In this document: positions 23,059 through 34,261 of the stretch, one piece after another
How the letters are laid out: every line of letters begins with the position of its first letter
Position numbering within the stretch: position 1 is the stretch's first letter
Source: Chrysoperla carnea
Taxonomy: Eukaryota > Arthropoda > Insecta > Neuroptera > Chrysopidae
Length of the DNA: 64,000 bases
Reading direction: 5' to 3'
NCBI RefSeq assembly: GCF_905475395.1
Contig: NC_058337.1
Span: forward strand, 115,624,368-115,688,367
The notes under the pieces: generated by a model
The model's input: the letters and a program-made list of their open reading frames with translations, nothing else
Told to the model about the DNA's origin: nothing
The model's database searches: none
Position numbers and translations under genes: made by a program

Positions 23059-24580
23059 AAAAATACCTGAGAAAAAGAGTTGACTTAATTAAATATCCAA
23101 AATTGAGCCATCTTAAAATATAAGCTCGGAAACATTGCCAACTCTCGTAACAATTGTATGTTCATTTTATTTTTAATGTTTCAAAAAATTGAGCATATTT
23201 AGTAGTATTGCCCTAATTCACAATAGATGCGGTGTTCAAAAATTTAAGTTAATTACAAGATTTAACACAAAGAGTAGGTACCTAATTTTAAAAAAAATTA
23301 TTCAATTTAAATGGGCTGAATGCTTTGATTTTATATGGTTTTATTTTTCACACGCTACAAAATCCGCCCATGCGTTTAGTATTTAGAGCACACTACATTA
23401 CCATAAGCATAATAATAAAGCAAAAAAAGGACCTTAATGAGGGCTCATCTATTAAAATTATTGACATCCCAAGCACTACACTAGTGGTACAATTTTTTAT
23501 TTTTACAAATATTATTTTTTTATTTAGGCTTTTCTGTATACTAAATAGGCCTATTCATATATATTAAATGATCATGTGACAATATGTTTTATGACATTAG
23601 GTACATGCTACTAGCATTATTATTTAAGTTAAGGGATGCTTTTTAGCTGGTAAGAGAGGGGTTGTTTTTATATTTTGTTGTTATTATAAATGTATATTGT
23701 TATATATTGACTTTTAGGGGCGGATAATTGTGTATGTTATTTTTCAAGAGAGCAATCGAAAATATATATATATTATTATTGTTTTCGACAATTATTATTT
23801 GTATAAATAAATATTGTTATGAAAATATGCTTTTAATCGATCGATATATTTTTCATAATGAAAGAGAAAAAATTTGCATAAAATGAATTTGTGTTCAACG
23901 ACAATGTTTTTTCTAAACACTTTTTAGAACTTCACAAATTGCTAAAATTTTGTACAGTACGAATTTAAAAGTGAGATAAAATTAAGTATTAATAAATGTT
24001 TTAGATTTTAGAAGTAGAAAACTATAGAAATCAAAAAAAAAGTTATAGTTCTATTTTAGTGTTATAAGACTTTATCTACTACTTTCGCTGTAATTGAACA
24101 CCAAGTTCTGTACACAATTACAGTTATGGTGTTTTTAATTTTTTTAAAGGAATTTTTATAACCATAAAAAAATAATGTACCTGCAACTGCATAAATGGTA
24201 AGTGCGCGGAAATAGAAAAAGTCTGGTTTAATCGTATATCAAAACTCTTTTACTAGTTGCGTCTTTCTAACTTTACAATTTCTAGAAATATGAGATAAAC
24301 TACACAAAACCACGTCAAATATATTTAGTGAGAAGAAATTGAAATAAACGTTTCAAATTCTATGTCAGTTCAGTTTTTAGAAATTTCTCCCCCTAAAGAA
24401 AAACCAAACATTGACAGAGTTAATTGTTGAAATACCCTGTATTGAAATTCTTGAATATCAGTGCTTTCATTATTTTTTATAAATTAGAAAATTTTAAAAA
24501 ACCAACACAATTATGACGGCTTTTCGGTCGAACTAGTTGAAGCTACCTGCAAATTTTCAACTGCATATCGTTTGTAGTTT
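23059..24580. other. AT-rich intergenic stretch
   Basis: No gene recognised. An R1-associated phrase (AATTGTTGAAATACCCTGTAT) occurs near 24420, and TCGAACTAGTTGAAGCTACC near 24525. Open frames at 23189-23567 are compositional. Confidence 0.4.
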
Positions 24581-24584
24581 TGGA

Positions 24585-24775
24585 GAAAATGGACACCAAA
24601 TTTTTGTTCTAACGAAAAAATGTCAAACTCACTTTTTACGTCCTAAGCACGCTTTAAAAATTTCAGCTTGATATCGCTTTTCGTTTTTGAGTAATCGTGA
24701 TGACAAAATTTCTAAGTCTTAAAAACAGGGGACTAAAATTAGTATACTTTGATATATATTACATATGCATATACA
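24585..24775 (-). repeat. R1-family repeat, partial copy E
   Basis: Plus strand shows GGAGAAAATGGACACC, TTTTTGTTCTAACG, ACTTTTTACGTCCTAAGC, GCTTGATATCGCTTTTCG and GGGGACTAAAATTAGTATAC, i.e. the inverted middle and head of R1. The distal half is missing. Confidence 0.6.
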
Positions 24776-25484
24776 GGGTATTAAAAAAAAGATTTATTGT
24801 CGAAATTTAGATGTCGATTTCGAAAATTCCTTTTTTTATATATTGGTTTCGTGATTGACGATTTTAAAATGATTTTCTGATTTAACCTTATCTACTTTCA
24901 GCTGAATCTAAAAAAATAATAGACATAGGTACTTGTAATAATTATGGATGCATAAAAATGATACATTGATTTTCAATTCATTAACCTTAAGTTTTAATTC
25001 CCAACTTTTGCTTCGAACACTTAAAGAAAGACGACTATTCATATTCAAGATAAATGATAATGTTTTAATTTAAAATGATGAGGGCTGCAAATAAATACAA
25101 AAAATATATGAACATAAACAATCAAAAACCTCTTCGATATATATTCGAATAGAAACGAATGAATATAATTTTTACAATAATTTATAATTGGCTATTATTT
25201 TTGTAGTACTTAATAAAATTAAAATTATTAAACAAATATAAATAATAATACACTTGTCTACTACAACCCTGTTTGCTATATAGGAAAAATATAGAAATTT
25301 ATATAATTAATTGCAAATAAAAATCAAATGTTACGAATGTACGTCACATCCGTTTCAAAATACGCCTCTTTAAATTGATTGAGTGTCTCTACTATTTACT
25401 TTTTTTAATTTTAAATTTGATAAATGATTATGTTTGAGTAAAAAACGAAAATAAGTATTTCCGCGGGAAATTCGAATTATTTTT

Positions 25485-26115
25485 ATACCATGTATACATG
25501 AAATATATCAAGGTATCTATACTAAGTTTAGTCCTAAGTTTGTAACGCTTAAAAATATTGATGCTACGAACAAAATTTTGGTAAAGGTGTTCATAAAATC
25601 CAATTCTGGTTGTCCTTTCGTCTGTCCGTCTGTCTGTAAACACGATAACACGAGAACGAAAAGAGATATCAAGCTGAAATTTATAATTTATAGCGTGCAC
25701 AGGACGTAAAAAGTGAGGTCTAGTTCGTAAATGAGCAACATAGGTCCAGGTGTTGGATCCGTAGGACTCATCTTGTAAACTGTAAGACATAGAACCAAAG
25801 TTTAAACGTAAAAAATGTTTCTAATAAAAAAGTAAACAACTTTTGTTTGAAACATTTTTCGTAAACATGTCTGTTTAGTACCCGTGAGAGCTTAGAAACA
25901 TTATATAGTATTTATATACAGGCACATATTGTTTAAAATTTATACGTTACATATATTATGTATGTGTTAGTTTGTTTATCTTTCTTTACTTACATGATGT
26001 ATAAAAACAAACCATTGCGTAATCAACACTGTCTATACATGGCATTTCAACAATTAACTCAGTCAATTGTTTGTTTTCACTTGTTTCTTTTGTTTATTAA
26101 ATTTTTGAGAAAAAA
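25485..26115 (+). repeat. R1-family repeat, longest copy F
   Basis: About 630 bp. Order: ATACCATGTATA, the head CAAGGTATCTATACTAAG and ACGCTTAAAAATATTGATGC, a CTGTCCGTCTGTCTG tract, ACGATAACACGAGAACG, GATATCAAGCTGAAATT, ACGTAAAAAGTGAGG, GAGCAACATAGG, CAACTTTTGTTTGAAAC, a TTATTTATAC region, CTTTACTTACATGATG, TATACATGGCAT and a distal palindrome AATTAACTCAGTCAATTG. Copies A-E and G are shorter. The long minus-strand open frame at 25428-25790 overlaps the element and has no domain. Superfamily unknown; no clear target duplication. Confidence 0.7.
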
Positions 26116-26260
26116 AATTAATTTCATTGGTAATAAAACTCATGAAAACCGGATTTTCCAACGAACACCTCTTCTTAAATTTATGCTTTCAATGGTTATG
26201 CACAAGCTCAAAAATATTTAGAAAAATTAAAAATTATTCGAAAATGGTTAAAAAAAGTAG

Positions 26261-26571
26261 TTAATTAAAAGTTATTAAAAAAACGATACAGCCAAAACAA
26301 AAAGCCTTGCAACAGTGGCTATTGTAATAGAGCCAGCGTACATTTTCAGGAATAAGTTTGTCCTTGCTGAAAATTTCTCTGCACGAAGCTATTAGGTAGT
26401 TCAACAATTCAGAGCAAGGGTGATTATTTTTCGCATTTCTTTTTCAATAGGTGGTAATCGATAATCGACTCCTCGGTATTGTAAACTTTGTTCCAACACC
26501 CGGCGAATAACGGCATGTTTGTAATCTGATTCTTCGAAAATTCCCAATTGTCGATCACTCGGAAAAAACTT
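26261..26571 (-). pseudogene. Frameshifted protein-coding fragment, family not recognised
   Basis: Two minus-strand frames look coding and join at one frameshift. The first (26571 down to a TGA at 26403-26401) contains IFEESDYKHAVIRRVLEQS and RGVDYRLPPIEKEMRKI. The second (26410 down to a TAA at 26263-26261) contains ELLNYLIASCREIFSKDK and PENVRWLYYNSHCCKAF. The residue mix (charged, amphipathic, few low-complexity runs, paired Cys) is unlike the T-rich noise frames around it, and the two parts abut where one continuous protein would. An in-frame TAA lies just upstream at 26574-26572. I read it as a decayed exon, retrocopy or domesticated fragment. It lies about 150 bp past R1 copy F. Genuine gene decay is likelier than chance, but I cannot name the parent. 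Confidence 0.6.
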
Positions 26572-28390
26572 TTAGCTATGAAAAAATACTTTTAAAAAAG
26601 ATAAACTGGCTCTTGGTTTATTAGAACCTGTTCGTAACTTTACAAATAAACACATTACTTTGATGACATTTTACAGATGGACATTTGCTTACAATAAGAT
26701 TATCCGATTAATAACTTCATCATTTTTTTTTTACATATTATGAATTTTAAATCTTTTTTAATACCGAAGGGTCAATAATTCACCCTTTAATAACTTCTTT
26801 TTTTTCGAAAATATATTCATAACCACGTTTCATCAAAGTCCAATAAAAGACAATTTATTAAAACAATGTTTCAAAAAAAAAATTGTATATCAACAAAAAT
26901 AAAATTTATTAAAAGATTTAAATGAAATTGACCCTTAAATAATATTATAAATTTAACCCTTTCATTAAACACCCTCATAATTACCACCCGCCAATCGTTG
27001 TCACGTGTTACCTCTTTAAAGCGTTTTAAAGGGTTATCAATTTTTTTGAAAACAAAGTTTTTAAATCAAAAACGATAAATCATTTGCTTATATTGTTTTT
27101 AAAATATATTAATTTGATATTGCTATTATTTTATTTATTGAAATGAACAGAACAATGTTATGAAAGGGTTAAAATATTTATTTGCATATAAAAACGATTT
27201 AAATGTGCTTCTTTGTTTTCAATTTTTTTGCTCTTGAATTTGATACAGTCAATTTTTCGATTTTGAAGTGTGTGGGAACTTTTGGATTATTTACGGTTTT
27301 TAATTGTATGTGAATAGATGTTATTGTCCAGTTTTTTTAATGAGTATAAGACCAGTGATTTATGATCATTATATAGGAAATCATTCTAGAAATTTTAGGT
27401 TTAATTAGCTTGCCTGCCGGAAATAGACTTTACTTACCACACATTTTAATTCTATAGTTTAGACAATTATTTTTTCTGTCGTTAGACTTATGAAAGCAGT
27501 TCGATTGTGAAATGTCTTTTCTTAGGAATTCGATGGAATTGAAGTATAATATTAATAAAAGTATTCTGTATTTAACATAAAAGATAGGAAATTTTTTCAC
27601 CGTGTGTGGAATGAGCATAGGTGGATTAAGCAATTTTTTCCGTAATAAAAAACATTGTATAAAGACCTTTTTTTAGTTCTTTATTTCTTATAACCTTTAA
27701 AATCGCATTCGGGGCAGTTCTCTTAAATAAGAACGTATAGATATGGATACATTCATCAAAAAGCACTTTTCTAAATCATCAGAGTATATCATTATTAAGA
27801 AACTTCTGCAGTGTTTAAATTGATCAAATAATTACTAGATTACTGTATATAATTACTAGATTTACTGTCTATAATATAATTATTGATATAATGAAGAAAT
27901 AATGTCTTCGATAGTTTCCTCTGCTGTGAGGCTTTAGTGTGCATAAACTATTATTCACAATCAAAAACCAATAAATAAAAAATACTTTTCAATTTTTCTA
28001 ATTATTTAAATTGAAAAATCTTTCGATTCTATTCAGTCACAAATAAAAAAGAAATAGAAAAAATCAAAGTAAAAGTCCAACTGTTCTGTACGTGACTTTT
28101 TTATAATTTTACAAATATTGTATCATTAGGTATATTTGAATCCCCCAAGAGCCCTAATAATATATTCAATTGTTATTTTCACATTTTAATAACCATTGTC
28201 CAGATCTTTATTTCCCCGTTACAATAGCATTGTATTTTGATTGTTTGAAGGGCTTTTATCTTATGTCCAGAGAAAATAAAATAGAATCAAAACATTCTTA
28301 AAAAACAAAGGAAATATACCAATTATTACTACTGCGTTTATCTGTATTCTTTCATACTACAAAAAAAAACTTATCTTTTTAAATTTTTGA
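26572..28390. other. AT-rich intergenic stretch
   Basis: No gene or bounded repeat recognised. Low-complexity A/T throughout. Confidence 0.4.
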
Positions 28391-28715
28391 ACCCTAAATA
28401 TTATAAATGTGAAAGTAAAATTGTTTGTTGATTTGTTTCACTTTCAAGCAAAACCTATTCAATGGATTTTAATGAAAATTTACAATAAAATAGCTCATAG
28501 AATTTAAAAAGATATAAAAGAAAGCATAAATTAAAGATTTCTGTTAAAGGTGAACGAGATACTATTTATGGTCATCTTATCAACCAAAGATTCAATCCAT
28601 TATGATTTTCATCAATGCTTTTACCTGGGTAAAACAATTTTATCCCTATTTCGAGTGTTATAGAAAGGGGATAAATGAGAACAAAGAAAATTTTTAACCA
28701 GCCCTTAAATTATGC
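28391..28715 (+). mobile_element. Helitron-like relic, 3' end lost
   Basis: Starts with ATATTATAAATGTGAAAGT and a TTGTTTGTTG tract like the 5' end of the element at 9964-10422. It continues through CTATTTCGAGTGTTATAG and GGGGATAAATGAG, shared with 50.57-50.70 kb, and stops after CCCTTAAATT without the terminal hairpin or CTAG. No coding sequence. Confidence 0.5.
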
Positions 28716-28849
28716 ATCTGAATATATTAATTTATTTAACAGATCGATAAGTTCTAAAAATTAAGATCTAGGAAAAAAGTTTGGAATAATTAAGTTTTTT
28801 TTTAAATTTTTTAATGAGTTAAAGAGTATAAATAATTAAAATTCATAAT

Positions 28850-28963
28850 TTGTAAAGTGAAATTTTCAAGCGGTCACCCATCCTGGAACTAAGTGTCCTC
28901 AATGGTGCACAGCTTCAGTGATCGGGCGAGAACCATTGTTTTCAATGTGGTATGTTATAAAGT
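28850..28963 (-). pseudogene. 5S rRNA-like relic
   Basis: In reverse complement this lines up with animal 5S rRNA. CAAGCGGTCACCCATC at 28867-28882, GTGATCGGGCGAGAACC at 28917-28933 and TTCAATGTGGTATG at 28941-28954 match the conserved blocks that include the internal Pol III control region. The 34-nt spacer between the first two blocks keeps the expected length but has diverged. Both ends (about 17 and 9 nt) are unrecognisable. It is either a dispersed 5S pseudogene or the head of a 5S-derived (SINE3-type) SINE; no body or tail is obvious. Confidence 0.75.
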
Positions 28964-29898
28964 GTGACGGTGACGCGAGTACCATGATTTTTGTTCACCC
29001 AAAAAGTGCTCAACGTCCCTAAGAACTTTGCACTTCCAAAACAAACGACTCTTGTTTGATCATGACGCCAAAAAATGAGCTGATATGTGTTTTTGTGCTT
29101 TGGCATTTTGTTAACTAAAACAATTCCCTGAACTAAAATCTCAATCTTATTTGGTTAGACTATGAAATTATTACAGAAACTTTCTTTTAAACAAAAAAAC
29201 ATATTAGGCATTTTACACCTTTAAATCAAAATCGAATTATAAAAACGATAAAATAATTCTATACTTCTATAAAAATTGTATAATCATTCATCAATAACCG
29301 TTATCCAAAAATATAACCCTAAATTATATTACATAACAATAACTATTATTATAAAACGATTGACCACAAAAATCAAAATTCAATAAAATATTGCGTTTTG
29401 TACAACTCCAAAAAAAAGGCAATACCTAATAACCACAAAATAAATATCATATAACACCCCCACAAATAAATATACCTCTAAAAATGAACAAATAATAACC
29501 ATATACGACGTTTTTAGAGGGTATTTTCAATTGATTTTTAATTCTATTGATTTTTTTTTTTCAATCAAATTTAAATATTATATTCAATAATAATACACTT
29601 CTGAATTTATTGTAATATCTGATGTAAAAATGGTTTTGGTTGTCAATTTATTACAATATGTTTTGTTTGGGCCATATGATTTTGCAAAAAATATTCATTA
29701 TAAATTATTACGAAAGATTTTATCTCTACTCAGTTCAAAAAATGCAATTAAGGGCAATCAAATCATAGCTTCTAATAGGGAATATCGATGATTTTTGTTC
29801 GCGTTTCTTAACAAAATATAAAAATACCGTAAAGGAGAGGACAAAAAGTGAAATTCAAATTAAAATCGAAAAAGAAATACGGATGATATAAGTATTTA

Positions 29899-30470
29899 AC
29901 CCCCGAACTATAAAAAGGGGTGTTATAAGTTTGACCGCTATGTGTGTGTTTGTCTGTCTGTGGCATCGTAGTGCCTAAACGGATGAACCTACTTTAATTT
30001 TTTTGGTTTCATTTGATAGGTAATATAACGGAAAATGTTCTTAGCTATGTTTCAAGTGCGAGATTAGTATTTCGTACCACAAAAAACTAAACAATTGGCG
30101 ATGATCTTCAAAATCGATTCAGTTTGGAAAAGGTATGACATATAATTTTAACATATAAATAATTAGTGTGGAAATGAATGGTTAAATAAACCTGGCTCCG
30201 TTCATTTCAAAAGTGAAATGGTAAAATAATAAAGTAATTCAAAACAATAATTCAAAAGAACAAAGTCAATTCAAATATTTCAATTTCAATTAAAATCTTT
30301 CCAAAAATTTGTCCCAAAAAATGATAGCTCTCTTAGTATTCTTTTCATCTCATCTGATGTCCTTGGCCATCACTTTGATATTGATTTAAGGAGGAATGTT
30401 ATAAGTTTAAAGTATTTATCTGAGGATCTGTTTGTATCTCAATGATATCGTAGCCCCTTTTATAGCTAAG
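29899..30470 (+). repeat. R2-family interspersed repeat, copy 2
   Basis: Forward copy of the family at 3.9-4.5 kb: AACCCCCGA, AAAGGGGTGTTATAAG, TGTGTGTTTGTCTGTCTG, GGTTTCATTTGATAGGTAA, GGCGATGATCTTCAAAATCG, GGTATGACATATAATTTTAA, CATCTGATGTCCTTGGCC, then the second head-like unit GGAATGTTATAAGTTTAAAG. Two diverged heads per copy support a dimeric structure. No ORF. Confidence 0.65.
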
Positions 30471-30788
30471 TTTCCAAAAATCGGTTTACAATTTTTTTAA
30501 ATTTTGTTAATTTCAATTGTTTATAACAAAAACAAATTTTTATCTACAATTATATTTCTAACCGTTTTGAATTCACAGAACTAAACAAGCAAAAGCTTAC
30601 ATTAATATTATACTCAGTAAACAAAACGTAACCAATTGTCGGATATAAGTATTTAAACATAAATTTAATATATAAAAAAACAAACTAACTTATTTACGTT
30701 CATATTGAAAAACTATTTTACAATATTATATATGAAAAAAAATTATTCAATTATATATAATTAAAAAACATAAAAACATCTGTAATAA

Positions 30789-30830
30789 CGCGCACGCGCG
30801 CAGCTTACATAACTTATTACATTATGTAAG
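30789..30830. other. GC-alternating tract beside a 9-bp palindrome
   Basis: CGCGCACGCGCGC (30789-30801) is an alternating purine-pyrimidine run inside very AT-rich DNA, so it is a candidate for Z-form DNA. It is followed at once by CTTACATAA and its exact inverse TTATGTAAG (30804-30812 and 30822-30830). Function unknown. Confidence 0.45.
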
Positions 30831-31394
30831 TATTATATATTATAGATAAATGTAGCTGCTTCCTTCCGTTTTTTATTTTCTTATTAAAACGCAACACCCG
30901 TTTATAGAATATATATTATTTTCTTTGCTTAATACTATCATAGTCTTTGTCTCTTAAGTAAGATAGACTTAAGATACTTTATCGTATATTTTATTTTGTA
31001 TATAATATTTTTTAAATGAACAGTGTGATATAGTATACAGACCTCTTCGTTGGTTCACCGTTTGTTTCTATCCTGAGAAAAACTAGGCCATGTGTTTTCT
31101 ATGGCCTCCTCTATATGAGAGATATAACATAAGTAAAGTTAAAAAACTCCTTAAATAAATATCTATTAAATCTTAAATATCTATTTTTGTATACTATGAA
31201 TAAAATAATTATATTTTCAAATTACTAAAGGGATAATTCGAAACTTGTACTTTACTTTCTTTCACATTTTTATCATTCATCAAATTCCTACTCGTCTGAG
31301 AAAGAAAACTAATGATATTCAAAAGACTTATATATTTCTATTTTACGCACCAATTAACCCAATTAAACTTTCCTTCAAATCTGCATCAAAATCC

Positions 31395-31560
31395 GTTCAT
31401 TGCCATAAAAGTGGCGATGCTTAGATACGCACTTTAAACCTATGGCTTTTTTCCGGTGATAAAAAATGAGGATCATGGCAAAATATGAAAATATCGTAAA
31501 GGAGATGACAAATAGTGAAATTTTAATTAAAATCGACCAAGAAATACGGGTGAAAAATAT
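31395..31560 (+). repeat. R2-related repeat fragment
   Basis: ATATGAAAATATCGTAAAGGAG, AATAGTGAAATTTTAATTA and GAAATACGGGTGAAA correspond to sequence just upstream of R2 copy 2 (29.81-29.89 kb). The copy here retains ATACGGGT where the other has ATACGGAT. Confidence 0.45.
31544..31551 (+). promoter_or_regulatory. Candidate GCM binding site ATACGGGT
   Basis: Matches the known GCM consensus AT(G/A)CGGGT. It lies 193 bp upstream of the candidate exon at 31744 and within R2-related repeat sequence. With this base composition one or two chance matches in 64 kb are expected, so significance rests on position only. Confidence 0.3.
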
Positions 31561-31743
31561 TTATTCTTTACTGTTTTTTACATGAATGAGCTTTTACTAT
31601 CGAAAAAATCCACAGTAGCTATGGAAAAATTTGTCTAAGGAGATTACCATAAAATTGTTAAAACTTTTCTGTTCTTTTAAGATCTTAAGAAAATTTTAAT
31701 TTGATTTTAGTTAATACAATTATTAAATAATTTTTTTTTTCAG

Positions 31744-31791
31744 GCCAAGACCGTTAAAAATTCATCAACAGAAAATCTAAACTTGATGATG
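31744..31791 (+). other. Candidate 48-nt 5' exon of the GCM gene
   Basis: A T-rich tract and CAG acceptor (31741-31743) precede 48 nt, followed by a GTAAGT donor at 31792. One frame is open throughout. If joined to the acceptor at 48398, the frame leading into the GCM start codon carries stop codons within this exon, so it would be untranslated leader, and its terminal ATGATG would open an upstream frame overlapping the GCM start. The splice sites are good, but no transcript evidence is available, and a 16.6-kb intron would be required. It may also be a chance match. Confidence 0.35.
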
Positions 31792-32198
31792 GTAAGTACA
31801 AAATATTTAATATTAAAATCTTACGACAGATTAAAAGGTTCAATTTTGTTACAAAAAAATATATTTAATGCACTGACTTTCTCTCATAGATAAACCCAAA
31901 CCTAATAGATTACAATAACTAAAGAAAGAATTTTCATCAGACAAAACTACAACAACCAAAACAAAAAATACCCAGTATTTGAAAGCTACGATTCCCACCA
32001 AGAACACAGAAAAGTATTCACCACACTTTTTTTATTCAAACTTTTGCTACTGGCTTTGTCGGAGAATTTATAAAAGAAAGCTTAATATTGGCACTATTTT
32101 AAATAACACTGTTCTTTTAAGTACACGCTGCTTGTATTTAGGAAATGCAACACGTTAAAATTTTAATAATAGTTCTACATATTAATAGATGTAGACAA

Positions 32199-32206
32199 AC
32201 CCGCAT
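32199..32206 (-). promoter_or_regulatory. Candidate GCM binding site (ATGCGGGT on minus strand)
   Basis: ACCCGCAT on the plus strand is the exact inverse of the optimal GCM site ATGCGGGT. It sits about 410 bp downstream of the candidate 5' exon, in unique-looking AT-rich sequence. GCM autoregulation through such sites is known in Drosophila; here it is only inferred. Confidence 0.35.
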
Positions 32207-33560
32207 ATAATTGTACACAACAACAAAAAAAACACATATATTAATATTATGTTAGAATATATTCATACTATTATAATATTGTATGATTCTAAAGTACTAT
32301 TATAATATAGTATGATTCTTATTGTCCTTATATTATAAATAAAAGTTTAATTGAAAATTACCAGTTCAATTGCAAAAAAAAAGTAACTGAAGTAACTGAC
32401 AAAATTCAATAATAGAAACTAAATGATAAAGGCTGTATTCTACACTTTGAAAATACGCTCAAATATCTTATAAGTGTTTAGAAAAACTTTTAGTAGAAGT
32501 TTTATGTATTGAGGATCGTTATAGCTCCGGATAAATACAACAGTTTGCAGAATTATATGCATTTAATTTATGTGCATATAATTTTACATAAATTTATTTA
32601 AGGTTTTTTCGATATTATGCAGTTCTATGCCGTTGTGGAAAGAACAGGCCAGTTATTCTGTGACTTTTAAAATACTTTTCGTTAATATTAAAAAAGAATA
32701 AATATGTTTCTTTAAAGTATATCACAAATTTCAACTTTCTAGACTAAATAAATACAAGTATACATTTTGGAATAGTCGAAGATGTTAGAAAAATTTCATA
32801 TTCAAAAAGTTTTATAAAACAAAAATTATTTACAAGTTTTAGACTAACCAAATTAATCAACTTTTTATAATTTTTCTATCTATTCAAATTTTCTATCTAT
32901 TCTAACAATTTGTAATTTTCTATCTATCTACTTTTGTAACTTATAAAATATTGTTTCTTTAAAAAAATGTTTCCTGTTTTAAATTCTATATCTCAAAGTT
33001 TAAAACAGAGGGTTTTCATTCAGAACACGGCAGTTTTAGTTAAGTGAAGTTAATCAAAAACAAAATCAATTCCGGTAAAATAGGGCATACAAGATTAGTA
33101 AAAGTATTTTTTAGAAAGTGTCATAAAACCATTGATTTTGGAGCACACCTTTGGATCCGCTATTTCAAATCGCGGATAAATCTCAACGTTTAGTGGAATA
33201 AATTAATAACCCATGAAAAAACAAATATGATTACTTAAAAATATTCATGATACTATTCGCAAATTAAATGTAATGCAAATATTGTAAAAATGTTGATCCT
33301 CGAACAGATCTCTTTAATGTAGAAGATGAACAAAGTTATTTTTAAGTCACAATCCTTTCTACTTATAGCGCGTCAAGTGTAACAGTGTAACAGATATATT
33401 TGTATTCACCTACAATGTTTAGAAGTTTTTGAAAAAAAAAATGGTGAAAGAGTCGTGAAGTAATTATTTTTGTTATAAGACGGATATGATCATATAGTTA
33501 CTTGCGCTTCCACCAATAAATCATTTTTATGAACTAGATACGTTTATATAAAATTAAAAA
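32207..33560. other. AT-rich non-coding stretch
   Basis: No gene, RNA or bounded repeat recognised. Confidence 0.4.
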
Positions 33561-33564
33561 TAGT

Positions 33565-34261
33565 GAGAAACAGGAACATCTATAAGAGAGAGTCGTTCTT
33601 ACCTCGAGAACCTCTATAAGTGAGGCTACTATTTGCCGGTACCTCAATAAGTCACGGTCGATCGTATTTAATATCTGCTATTTATAATATGGCCAGGGGC
33701 GTAGGAGCCGTATGGGCAGGGTGGGCATCTGCCCACCCAGGAATTTCCCTTGCCCCTTTGTTGAAGAGATTAAAAATTTTATTGCTCTATTAAAATTTCG
33801 TGTAGGATAATTTTAAGGGCAAAACAATAGTTTTTCACAAACAATTGACCTTTCTGCCCACCCAGCAAAAAAAAAATTTCGAACCTGCCCACCCAGCAAA
33901 AATTTCGTTCCTACGCCCCTGAATATGGCCAACTCGATATCAGAATTATCCGCTATTAAATAACATTTTTTATTTGAAGAACTTAATACAGTTAACAAGT
34001 ATCAATTGCAAGGAAAGATTCGGCACTCAAAATGTTAAAACGAAAAATCAAATTGCTATCGTTAAGTAATAAACATAAAGTTGTCAATGTGTTCGAGAGT
34101 AGGAACTCGGGAAATAATATACAAAGTGGATATGGACATACATTTATCATCATATATTTGCTGTATTTTTTAACCTCTATAAGTGAGAAACTGGTTTAGT
34201 GAGAAACCTCGATGCAAAAAGAAGATTGCGGTCCCCGTTTTCTTATCCAAGTTCGACTGTA
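33565..34261 (+). mobile_element. Decayed pogo/Tc1-like element, interrupted by a hAT MITE
   Basis: The motif CCTCTATAAGTGAG appears at about 33610-33623 and 34171-34184 with weaker versions around each. The right end reads TTATCCAAGTTCGACTG followed by TA (34260-34261). CTATAAGYGAG repeats with a GTTCGACTG|TA terminus are, from memory, typical of pogo-like DNA elements in insects. The left terminus is not recognisable. The hAT MITE at 33694-33921 sits inside and is younger. Confidence 0.45.
33694..33921. mobile_element. hAT-type MITE with 8-bp target duplication
   Basis: The termini CAGGGGCGTAGGA and TCCTACGCCCCTG are perfect 13-bp inverted repeats. They are flanked by identical 8-bp duplications AATATGGC at 33686-33693 and 33922-33929. 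An 8-bp duplication with CAGGGGCG-type ends is diagnostic of hAT elements. The 228-bp interior repeats CTGCCCACCCAGCAAAA twice near the right end and has an inverted counterpart GGGTGGGC near the left. No transposase. The perfect duplication indicates recent insertion. Confidence 0.92.

Noticed and set aside
25428..25790. 120-residue minus-strand open frame
   Set aside because: It lies within an R1 repeat copy, is not maintained in the other copies, and its Arg/Thr-rich stretch comes from the CTGTCTGTCTG tract.
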